From contig OX393570.1 of NCBI GenBank assembly GCA_947652115.1, positions 8,241,389 to 8,305,388 of the forward strand: 64,000 bases of DNA, given 5' to 3'. Of the stretch, positions 24,001 to 36,383 are shown piece by piece. Source of the DNA: Blastomussa wellsi (lineage: Eukaryota; Cnidaria; Anthozoa; Scleractinia; Plerogyridae). The notes under the pieces were generated by a model. That model did not search any database. It was not told the DNA's origin and saw only the letters and a list, made by a program, of their open reading frames with translations. A program made the position numbers and the translations under genes. Position 1 is the stretch's first letter; the number at the start of each line of letters is the position of its first letter.

Positions 24001-27000
24001 GTGCTAAAAACGTGCACAGCTTACCTATGTCTTGGATGAAACCAAAGCCAGTGGATAGAGTGCATTCAGATGCAAAGTCTGTAGTATGGATTAGTTAATT
24101 TTTTTCCATTTTATGAATTTCAATAAACCCATACTACAGATTTTGCATTTGAATGAATTTTATCCATTGGCTTTGGTTTCATGTGAGAAATATGTAAGCT
24201 ATGTGAGATTTTAGCATTTCTGTGTTGCTGCCCATTTATTTACCAGCTGAAGTCAGAGCAAGGTGTCTTGTCCAACAATGCAACACAGTGCCCTTGACCG
24301 GATTGTGGGTCAAGGATGCTCATTCATAAAATGTGTACCTCCCTAATAGATTAACAAGATCCATTATTATATGGCCATGTCTCACGTGGACTGGAAACTA
24401 GCGAATTCACAAATTTGATTGGCTAAAATCGATATTGACCACAGTCTAGATTTTCCCATCTGGACTGGCATCTGGATCGGGTTCCATTTTTTGGGGTCAG
24501 AAAGTTACAAACAAAATAGAAACACATTGTCCTCTTTTTCTCTAAAAATACTAAATGGAAAATTAAAAAAGCTTGACAAGAATAAAAAGTAAAGATACTT
24601 TTGCAAATTTCAGTTCAGCTCATCGCCGTTCGCAAACAAAATGTCAGCAAGAACTAAGCAGTGTCTTTAAGCAAATTTAAGTTTCCGTTTGGCCATATAC
24701 TCAACATCTTATTAACCGAGCTTTGTTGGTCAAGATTCTCCCATACAGACCTCCCACTCGGTTAATAAGATCCAGTATTTTTTTACCATGTGAACCAAGA
24801 ACATGTTCTTTTGCAGGAACTTGGCGATCAAATCAACAAGCTGAAGGCAGAAAAAGAGAAGGCTCTAAAATCTCTAAAAACGCTCAAAGTTAGTCATGAC
24901 GTAAGTATCCCTGGGATGTCAATTAATGTCAAAATTACATTGTGGACCGAAATAATAATGTAATAATGTTGGGCCTTTTTATGTTGTAATAATTGTATTT
25001 AATGCATGCTTTTCCTTCTTGGTTTGTTTATAGAGGCTGAAGAACAAGTTGAAAGAAATGAGCTCTTCACAGGAAGATTTGAGCAAAATGTCCATCAAGG
25101 TAATCAATAAAGTAGTGTTCACAAATTTATGCAAACAAAAAAACAAACAAACAAATAAACACACACACATAAATAAACTGACAAAAAACAAACAAACAAA
25201 CACACAAACAAACTGACAAACAAGCAAACAAAGAACAAAACAAACAAACAAACAATTATTGACTGTCTTTACTGGGGGTTCATTTTCATTATTCGCCAAC
25301 ATTATATTTTCCACAAAAACTTTACATTTTTGTGCATGTACTATTTATATGCAACTTGTCTATTAAATTATAGGATCTGAGAAAGACACTCTCAGTAGCA
25401 AAGATAGAGAAAGAAGACATTGAAACAGCTTTAAATGACAGCAGAAAAGAATTACAACTACTGGAACAGAAAAACAAGGTATGTTTATAAATTATAAAAG
25501 CAAAAGTTGTTTGCTTAGTTTACACTTTACATTACATTTTACTGTTTGATATTTTGTTAATTGTAAAGACATATCCATCAACAAATAACAAATATGAATG
25601 AAGCAATACATTATTATTATTATGCATTTATTATTAGATTAAGTCTAGCATCCTAGGTCTGCAATGCATGCAGTATTGACAGCTCAACACTCAACAGCCT
25701 CAAAGTGTGACGTAATGAGTCACGCAAAAAAAGAAAATTCGCAATAACTCCAGAGTGAAAAAAGTGTTTGGATTTCTGTTTTTTGTAAAAGAAAGAAAAA
25801 TACACACAGCTTATGTACACTAAAAATCACATTTTTGAACAAATTGGACCCGTGAACCTGTTCAGTATCCTTAATGCTGGAAGACTTTCTGAAAGGTGAC
25901 ACCCGTGCTAACACCTGTTATCTGTAAGCTTGATGATATATTGTTCATGAAATGTGTTTGTGTTCGTAGGAAACAGTTGCAGAATTTGAGAAATTGTTTG
26001 TGGAAAATGAAGTCTTGAAAGATTCTGTTACTGGTCTTCAGGACGAGTATAGGAGTACTGTAGAAAGCAACGAGGTTAGCAGTAATTGAGTATTTATCAC
26101 ATTACCATTTACCATCAAATTCTGTAATACGCGGCACGTTAAATCTAAACTCCTGTGGGCTGTTGACGATAGGTTTCTGTCACTCAAAACTTATAATGAC
26201 CTTTCATAGAAGGATTTGATTATATAAACCAGTGCTTGAAACTAACTTTTTGAAATGGTTTTCCTGGGACAAGTAGTAGGAAATTTTCAGTGGTCCATGA
26301 AGGAATCTAACTGGTCCCATATATCTTTTTATTCATTCACTCAGAAGAATACAGTTACAGTTACATCTATCTCCCAGGGAAAATGATGGACCTGATATTG
26401 TCAGTACCATAATATCTATCAACAGTAATATAAAGTTTTGAGATAAAGGATAACTAGAAAATCAACATTGTGAGGTGTTTTCATCTGTCACTGTCCCTTA
26501 AACTTTAATTCAAGAAGCTAGGTCGGCGAACACTCTGTGATTCTTGCACCCAGTGAATAATGGCTTTCTCAGCAACAAATTCTTCTGGGCTGGGACCATT
26601 GAGACAAATGTTCATTAAGTGGTCAACTGTGGACACGTGAAGGGAATTTCTGTATTAAGTGGAGAGCGGCCGTAATGCCAAGCAATTTCCCGCCGTGCTG
26701 CTATCTACTGCGCATGTTAGAAAGTGTTTGCTCGAACCAGTTCCTCTCCATTTTCAAAATGGCATCACAGCATGTGTCTTTGCACGTTCGTAAATAAAGG
26801 CAAAGCACACGTTTAATAATTCTATTTATTGACTTAAAATTCGTAAAATACAAAACAAATGAATACAAGAAACTTCATACTCGTCCAAAAGTAAGAGTAA
26901 TTGTAATTCTCACTCGTCCTGTGGTATATTTTACTCGTTTTTGACGAGTGAACAACCGTTAGGTTCGAGCACTGTAAACATCAGAGTCTGTATTTAAGAC

Positions 27001-30000
27001 TAGGTGGCTAATCAGGGTGGCACAGCTCCTGTTACCATAACATGAAGTAGATGTAAGAAGGAGTTCTACCAAGTGATCCACCAACTGAAGGCATTTTGTC
27101 CCTTGATTCACCAACAGCTAATTCATGCGACAAAACGCCTCCCATAGCTTGAAAAAAGCTTGTAGTAGTTACCAATGTAAAGAGATCCTGAAGAAAAAAA
27201 CTTTTTGTTTTATAACCTTACAGTATGACAGGATCAAGAATCAATTTGTTCACCAATATAATATACATAATTTTTATATGCTTTCCTATCATCAGCATCA
27301 CTGTGCATTGTATTGATATTTCATGTAATTGTGCATTTTATCTATGGGTTGCTACAGAATGTATGTCTGTACTTTTAGGCTGCAAAGAAACAGTTGGAAT
27401 GTGTTGTGTTTGAGAAAGATGAGCTCAGTCTCTCACTCAAGTCTCTGCAGGAGGAACATAACAAAATGGTTAAAGAAAATGAGGTAATTTAAAACATTCC
27501 ATACAATATTAATACCCTCCTCCAGTAATAATCTCATTTTTGGACGGCTTTTTGAGTAGGTGTAACTTTGAGTTGATAGTACAATAAACTCTCTGTAAAG
27601 GGGGACTTACTCCAAGTGTCTGCCTTAGAGAAGAGATGTGTTGTCTTGTAAAGGGAGTTCAGTTACAGACAAAGTTTTCAGGTGACATTTGGCCAGAACC
27701 AGAGCTCACTAGCCAGCCAACCATGTCTGCCTTATAGATGTGTCTGTTTTGTAGTGTTGTCTCAACTCGTCTGTAATGAATAAGCTACCCTCAGATGTGC
27801 ACCAACATGGCGACTGGAAAATAGTGTAAACATATGGAACTTACTTCAGTTATCTGGGCCAGTGATAATCTGTTATGGATAAACAAACATTTGCATATTA
27901 AATACTTTTCCTACTACTTCGACTTCTCAAATGGCTGAAAATCACAATATAAGTTTACCTTTTATGACAACTATGATCAACACTTCATGTCACGCACCGC
28001 ACTAATTCTGAAATAGTTTCTAAACGGAGGATGCCATGTAATGTTTAAAAAACGAGCAGCAGTGTTTTACCAGGTATAAAACACGAGGCGGAGCCGAGTG
28101 TTTTAAACCTGATAAAACACATGTTGCAAGTTTTTTGAACAGCTTCAAAAACGTTTGTGATAGATCTATTCATTTGTAGAATAATCATTGGGTTTATTAT
28201 TATTATTCCGGAGAAAATTGTCTGTAAAATTTAGCCGTGTCTTTATCAGATATAAAGACACTCATTAAACATTAATTTCTTTTGTATTTTCTTTATAAAT
28301 TATTAATGAGTTTTTGAATGTGCTGAAAAATTGTAAACGGCTATAAATTTAGTATCTTTTCTGTCTGATAAGGATAAAAACTTTGATACTTCTTTAGTCT
28401 TAGATTTTACTACCCGATTACATCACGTGAAAACGATCTATTGTACTGTTAGGCATGAAACTACACTTGTGCACAGCATATAATTTGCCAGATTATAAAA
28501 TGTTTGTTGCTGTTAATCTTTTCCAAAGGGGCTAAAAGGCCAACTCGAGGACCTGACATTAGCTGTGGAAAGTACAAAGAACAATTCAGAGCCCTCAAAT
28601 CAGCATGACGAAGAGCAGACAAAGGTATTAAATACACTCTATCACTGATGGTTTTATCATCGAGTGGTAAGGTGTTTCAGATGTGCTTTAACAGTAACAT
28701 CAAGGCTCATAGAACAAATAATTATTCCCATTTGAATTTTTACAGCTCTTCGCTAAAATTGAATTTCTGTCCAGTACTCTTCTTTAATCCTAAGTACAAG
28801 TCTAATTGTTTCAAAGCTGTATTTTGTAGTTTGTAAAATAAAGCAGAATAAAATAAAAAGTTAATTATAAATGAAATTTGCAGAGCTGGAAATAACAGTC
28901 GGCCATCTAACAATAGAATTGGTAAAGTGATGACGTCAGAAAAACTAAATTTATGAAATTATGGGATTTACCGAGATATTCTGAAAGTACATGTTGAAGA
29001 ATGCCTACTTGACAAAAATCAACATTTCAAAATTCTTTCAAAATTCAAAACCATTTAGAACAGAGACAAAATTACAAGGATTTGTATGGAGTCACTGAAG
29101 CATGAAAGGCCAATATCTCACCCCAAATTGAAATAAGATGTTGATTTTTGGCAAGTGGGCATTGTTCATCACATACTTTCTGAAGATCTCAATGAATCCC
29201 ATAATTTCAAAAATTGAAATATTTGTGACGTCACACTTTACCACTCTATGGTCGACCAAAATTTGCCTATGTCCATTGAAATCCCAGCTGTGGTCTGGGC
29301 AATTTTTAACGCCTTCCAGTGCAAACACAGTTTTGCATTGATGACGCGTTATTGAAGAGTTCTGTAATATGACATCTAACATCACTACTGTTTTGTCCAA
29401 TCCTATTTGTGTCAACTCTCCCGGATTATCCGGGAGTCTCCCGGATATAGAATGAATCTCCCGGTCTCCCGTACGGGTCACCAAATCTCCCGGATACAAA
29501 GGAAGATGCTTGAAAATACGAGTTTTTACTCTAACTTGGGACGACTTTTGGAGGGAATTTTGAAATATTTGACGCATTTTTGTAGATGAATTGGCAGAGC
29601 TCTATTTTTAACTCTGTTTTAAAGGCATCTTGACGCAAAATTGGCAGTCTCCCAGATTTCAATTTTTTAGGTTGACATCTCTGTGTGCCAGCCTTTTACA
29701 CAGCTATTTTACAATGAAATATGAAAAGGTGCATCAAAAGCTTGACTTTGTTAATTTGTATAGCTTATATTATTTTCTTTTTTAGCTCACGCAACAGATA
29801 AAAGATTTAACAGCAGAAAGGAAGAAACTGGTGAAATCTCTTAATGAGTTAAGAGAGAAGTTTGATGCAGCTGTAGTGGAGAATTCCAAGAAAGAAAATC
29901 TTATTCAAGACTTAAAGGAAGAAGTGAAAGTTAATTTTCTTGCAAATCAGGTATGCATTCATGTTTTATATCTCATTTATTTCCCAATAATAAGGTGAAT

Positions 30001-33000
30001 TTTGTTTTGTATTGGCCCATATTGTAACCATTGGTCAGAATGTTTGTTCCTTTTCTGCATCTCGATAAGGTTTTGCTTTGTGCATGAGTGACCCTAGTTG
30101 CAGTTGTTGCATGGTAACTTTTCTTTGTTTTGATAAGGTTTTTGTGACGTTCCAGAATAAATGAAAAGCTGAAGGTTCATGTAAATACATTGTAGCCCTT
30201 TGCTGATAGTTGCATGTCTATAATGCGAGATAATATCGTACGTCCACATTGCGTTCATGTGCTACAGTTACATGCGTTCATGTGCTACAGTTACAAAACC
30301 TTCCCTCTGCGTGCTTTGCTTACCTATGAAGGAAGGTAGTAATATTTGCTTTAGGTTTGCTCAGCTATCATGTTTAAAATACTTATCAGAAGTTAAGGGT
30401 TGGAACCGGACTAATTCTGTTGAGTTTTGCTTTTCAGGAACTGAAGAAGAAAGTTGAGACGGCTGTTGAACGAGAGAAAAAACTGAAATCGGAGATAAAG
30501 AAAACAGAGAAGGATCACAGAACAGAATTGGACAAAAATAAAGTATGTTCAACTTTAGTTTACTCCTTGCAACTATTCAAAAATTTTTATTCGCTTTCAT
30601 ACATTTGCAGTCATTTACATTCAAGTTGATGGATTCAAAAACATTTTTTCCGCCCTCCTCTCCCGAAGGTGCCCGTATGTCTATGTGCTATAAAGGTGCT
30701 ATTCAGGAACTTTTAGTTTTCCTCCAATTTGATGTGAGGCCTCCCTGTGACTGGGATGAGAAAGGTTTTAGGAGTTTGGAGAACTTGTTTTTGTTTCCTC
30801 AATATATTCACAGTTGAATGAGTGAGGTGAATGGTTTAAATTTCGATGAAAAGGATAATTTGTTATTTAACATGCTCTATCATAATTGCCGTTAATTCCA
30901 TCGAAGGATGACCAAAAACAACTTCAGTTCGCACAGAGTGAAAGGAATAAAGTGCAAAGCGCATATGATGCACTCAAGAAACAGTGGGAAGAACACTTCA
31001 TGATCTGTGGCAAAGGAAACAAGGTATGTGTATTTTGTAGGGACAGCAGGGATCAACATGAAATTTCTTGTATGCAACTTAGTAAATGAAAAGAATTTCT
31101 TTGTGATATTAAAGGGACCTAGTCAGTTTCGATGGCATCGAAAATTATGGCAATTGTATGATGAAGCGAAATTGTATTGTATTGCTGTAGATTATCTTAC
31201 TGAAAGTGTTTAAATACTCCGATTCCAGAAAAAAACGGAAGTTGCATGCAAGCGAGGCTAAATAGCCCTCGAGCGAACAACATGGCTGACGCAAAGTCAG
31301 ACGAATTAGGGGAAGAATCGAATGCGCCTATGTTTCACACTACCACACAAGAGGAAACGATAAAGAAGAGAAAAAAAGTCGGCCACAAGTGCTGTGCGGC
31401 TGCCATGTGCACCAGTAGGAGCGATAACCGACCTGATTTGTCATTCCACGAGTTTCCTTCGGACACACAAAGAAGGAAGACTTGGGAAATCTGTATGAAA
31501 AGAGGAGATGCCTTTTTTTTCCACGGTAAGAAATAAATTTTGCTGTTCCGAACACTTCTTACCGACTGATTTTAAAGCGAGTCTGACGGGACACAGGCGC
31601 TTATTAATACCAGGAGCTGTGCCGTCAGTTTTCTCATGGACAAAAGAAGCGGACGAAAAATCGCTGCTTAGAGCGGAAAGGTTGAAGTCCAGATGTAAGG
31701 CAACTGAGGTCGCTAAAGCAGAAGCGAATACCCATCAGAATAAACAACAGGAAATAGAAATTATGGATGAAACAAACGATTCTGTTGTTTTCGCGCCACC
31801 AACGCTTGACGATTGGATAGAGGAAATGAAGAAGGAAAATGAAAGGCTGCTTCATGAATTACAAGAAAGTAAAAGTAAGGAAAGGATTTACAAGTTTGGT
31901 ATAGAAAGATTTTCAGGTTGCAGCGAAGACATAAAATTTTACACTGGATTCCCTGACTATGCAACTTTACTTGAATTTTGGAAATATGTTGAGCCTAGTG
32001 CCTCAAACTTAACATATTACAGTTATGTACGTGATAACAGTAATTCTATCAGTTTGGAAGATAAATTTCCATATCTTACAGGAAAACAAAAGCAGTTTCC
32101 TGGAAGCAATGTTGGTTGCCCAAGAAAGTTGCAACCTATTGATGAATTTTGGTTGTTTTTAACACGTTTAAGACTTGGTTTATTTGAGCGGGATCTTGCT
32201 TTTAGGTTTAATATTTCAGAACAAGTAGTTTCAGATATAACTATTACATGGGCCAATTTCCTGTATTTGATGTTAGGGAGGTTGCCCATATGGTCCTCCA
32301 AAGAAAAAATTAAGCAGCATCTACCTGAAGTTTTCAAGGGTGAATTTGAAAATATAAGATGTATAATAGACTGCACTGAAATCAAATGCCAGACACCAGA
32401 AGACCTGGAAAAGCAGAGTGAACTTTATTCTGAATACAAGTCACACAACACCTTCAAAGGCCTTGTTGGGATTTCTCCCAATGTCTGGATTACATTTGTC
32501 ACTAATCTCTATGGAGGGAGTATTTCTGATAGAGAGATTGTAACAAGCAGTTCTTTTGTTGATTTGTTGGATGAAAGTGATTTGATCATGGCTGATCGTG
32601 AATTCGATATACAAGATTTACTGGCAAGCAAGAAGGTAACACTTTTCATCCCTCCTAAACGGCAAAGTAAATCAGAACAATTTTCTAAGGAAGACTGTTT
32701 TGCAACCATGAGGATTGCAAATTTAAGAATCCACATCGAGAGAGCCATCAGAAGAATTAAGGGATGGCACATATTTGATGGTGTTCTGCCATTAAGTTTG
32801 TATGGTGTTGTTAACCAACTGTGGGCAGTAAGCTGTCTGCTTGTAAACTGGCAGAAACCTGCCTTAACTTGCTAAATTTTGTAACCTTCTTGATTTTAAA
32901 TTGATTTCAAAAGTAACTGTAAACAAAATATATATCCAATCATCACTAATGAGTGAATATTTGGTCATTGAAATATTAACTTTAATTTAATTTTAGATAA

Positions 33001-36000
33001 AATAGTAGCAAAGATACTATTAAATGGTAATTGAAATTTCCAGACATAAATGGCTACATGTTCTATTTTCTTGTCCTGGGTGTTGCTCTCATGGACATAT
33101 AATTCATCCAGTGGTTTACATATATCATTTTCATCTCAATTGCTACATCCAATCAAAATAACCAGAGTCAAGTGAGTACAGTATATTCTATGCACAATAT
33201 GAGAGATGGTCTTACAAGTTATGTTTTTAACCAAAGCCAGACTTCTAACTTCGGTTAAAATCATATCTTGTAAGACAATCTCTGATTCTGGGATAAGCCA
33301 ACTCATACAAAATGTACTTGTAATAAAAATGTTCTATGTTCTTCTGCTTCTCCTTCCACCATTCTGGCTGAAAGGCAATTTCCTCATTGAAAAATTCTCC
33401 ATTACTACCAAGTATAGCTAGGACTCCCCAAGTTCTGTTCACAACAAACAGTTGTTGCTGTACTTGATAAAAGTACATATGATTGTTATTTACTTTCAAA
33501 CCAATTTCAGACAGTTTGCACACAGATTTGCGTACAAGGGAATCTTTCAGGGTCTCACCATCCTTGACAAGAATGTTCTTGGCTTCAATGATTCCATAGG
33601 GATTGCTCCTACTTGGGTCAGTCACCAGACCATCTGGGGAGGCACCCAAAATTTCAGTTTTCCTTTCAATAAAAAATCCACACTTTTCAACTTTCACTTG
33701 CGTATGCCCCCGTTGGTGCATTATTTCAGTGTACTTGTCTATAACCAGTTGCTCATTCTTTAAGCCATCTTTCATGGCCTGTGATTGATAGTCATTGTTA
33801 TAGTTTAGCACTTCTTTGATGATTTTGGAGGGTGACGTTTCTGCTTTGTGATTGCATCCAACCCTGTAACTCTTTGATGCTGTCACTCTGCCAAACCTGT
33901 GTTTATACCATTCTTGGCAGGCGGATTGTGGTCTTGTTTGGGCCTCAATTTCAGCAATTTGCTCTTCAGTTTTAAAAAGATTCCTCTTTATTCTCTCACA
34001 ACGATTGTTTATTTCACGAAGAGAGACTGGGTGTTCTTTCACTGGTGATATTATCTGACTAACAGCTGCTTGCTGGTGTTTCAATTCCTCTCTTCCCTGA
34101 GCCACATCACTGGGTTCTCTTTCACAATTTGAAACAGAACTTACAGAGTGCAGAGAGGTACCACTAGCATTGGCTTGCATGTTTGTTCCACACTCTTTAA
34201 GCTGTACATGAAGTACAGAACCCTTGGCAACTTCTCCTACTATTGTGTTCATTAACACGATATCGCCCACATCAGGAATCATTTTTGAAAAGGGGACAGC
34301 TGGGTTAACTATTTGTAAGTTTTGTTTCAACTTTCCAACAGATTCTTTGTCAAACTTACGCAATTTCGATGGCCTGGGGTAAAAAAGTGTGGGAACCACG
34401 CCCCTTCGCTTTTTTCCTGGGATATCTAATGTATGTCGAGGTTTGAAAAGTTTCTGTGACATCAAAGGAGTATGCTGTACAGTCCTTTTCCCTGGAATTC
34501 CCCATTTCCTTGGCTTGGAAGTACAGCTGCGGTTATCCACTTGTATAAGTTCATCCAGCTTCCAGATAACTGCCATAACATGACAGCAACAGCCACTTTT
34601 TCCGGCTGGGCATATTTTGTCACACTCAGCGGCTAGAATTTTAGGTTTGCTGTTCTTCTGAATTACCATTCTTACTTTGTATTTGACAGATTTTCGATAG
34701 GAAGCCCAGCAAAGCGCTCTGAGATATATGCGATCGCCTGATGTGTCTTTCGAGACTTGGACATCGTGAACAAATGGAAGCATTCTTAGGCCTTTAGAAC
34801 TTGCGAACTCGACAATGGCATCATCTGATTTTTTCGTATTCTTTCCACAGTTCTTTTGGTGTTCCAATGTATCATTTGGAACAAAGTTGGGAAGAAGACT
34901 GAAGTCTGTAGTGAAAGCAGAATCATCGTTTGGAAACTTGTCAAAGTAGTTTGCTGCATTCTCAGTGTCTACATCTTCAGAAGTCACTCCCGACTTTTCT
35001 TGCTTCAACCTTGCTAGTTTAGCTTTAGTAAAGCTCTTCTCTGGGTCAGGGTCGTAGATTTTTAAGTTTTTCATTTGGTTCAGATTCTTAACCCTATAAA
35101 CAATGACAAGGCCGGCCGCTATAAGCTATAAGCGATGGAAGGATGGCAAAGGAAGACAAATGCACGAGCTTACCTTTCCAAAAGTTCCTTTTTATTGCCA
35201 CTTTGATTGATCCCACGACATTTCAACCAGAATTTTAACTGACTGACTGTTAATTGTCCTATTTGTTCTTCACTAACGAAGGCACCGGGAATATCCTCAG
35301 GGCAGAGGTCAACTTGTTCGTCCGCCATGTTGTTTCGAATTTCCCGCGAGGGCTATTTAGCCTCGCTTGCATGCAACTTCCGGTTTTTTCTGGAATCGGG
35401 GTATTACCTTTAACAAGGGATTTCTTTCGTTTTGACACGATCCACGTAAAATAGAATACTTAAATTTTCGCATGTAAACAATAACAAAGGTGTGGCTGAC
35501 TTGGACCCCTTAAGGAATAGAAGGGGATAATTTAAATAATGTAATTTATTCCTAAAGGAATAATTTGATGTTACTTCCATATTTTCTGGGTGATGCTCCA
35601 GATACCAAGTCAATATATACGCTATTCTGTTGTTCCATTGTGCTATTGTTTAAGGCCCACTTCGGGACTTGCTATTGACTTGATTTACATGTATGGTGCT
35701 CGACCCACTTTTCTTCAATATAATTTGGTTTTATCAACTGGGTTGATAATGTCAATTGGCCACCGTAAAGAGATTCAAGAGCTGACGTTTCGAGCGTTAG
35801 CCCTTCGTCGGAGCGAATCAAGGAATTGTGCGTCGTGTGTCTTTATATACAGAAAGATGGAGCTTCGCTATTGGCTGGTGCCTGGTAACGTGAAAACTTC
35901 GGAATAAATTAGTTGAATGAAAAGCGTTCGTTGATACCGTGAGGATTAAGAGTGCCGATTTGAAAAATAAATTTTTGTTCTAGAGTTTTACGGCTTTCCG

Positions 36001-36341
36001 TGTTTCCTTGGTGAAGGGAGAGGCCGCAGATTGCCATATGTTGCTTAGAATGATTTGGGAGATTGAAGTGTCTCGCGACCGGTTTCGATGCATTTTTGTC
36101 GTCTTTCTCTACGTCACGAAGGTGTTCTCGGAATCGGTCGCCAAGTCGTCTCCCTGTTTCGCCGATGTATAACTTTTTGCAAAGAGTGCAAGTTATACAG
36201 TAGATGGCTTTGGCTGAGGTACAGGTGAAATGATCAGTGATTTTGATAGATCGCTTGGGTCCCGATATTTTGTGAACGTTGTGAATGAAAGGGCATGTTT
36301 TGCATCGTGCGCGAGCGCATTTAAAAGTTCCGGGTTGATCA

Positions 36342-36383
<42 letters not shown>

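Larger units (their letters stand above)
31217..35401. mobile_element. complete THAP-DDE/YqaJ DNA transposon (ISL2EU-like)
   Basis: The ends are near-identical inverted repeats. The left starts CTCCGATTCCAGAAAAAAAC and the right, read in reverse, CCCCGATTCCAGAAAAAACC. Both continue GGAAGTTGCATGCAAGCGAG then GCTAAATAGCCCTCG. TA lies directly outside both ends (31215-31216 and 35402-35403), consistent with a 2-bp target duplication, though TA is self-complementary and so weak evidence. Two genes face each other: a THAP+DDE transposase (plus) and a SAP+SWIM+YqaJ nuclease (minus). A transposase plus a YqaJ exonuclease is, to my knowledge, the mark of the ISL2EU group of IS5-related eukaryotic transposons. 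The 4,185-bp element sits in the GCC2 intron between exons 21 and 22. Near-identical ends suggest a fairly recent insertion, although the transposase is frameshifted. Confidence 0.88.

Noticed and set aside
24979..25314. 111-residue Val/Cys/Phe-rich minus-strand ORF that looks membrane-like
   Set aside because: Arises from the CAAA/CA microsatellite.
31537..31545. Mini-intron from GGTAAG at 31525 to rescue the transposase frame
   Set aside because: Any acceptor able to restore the frame would remove the THAP Cys and His ligands; a frameshift fits better.
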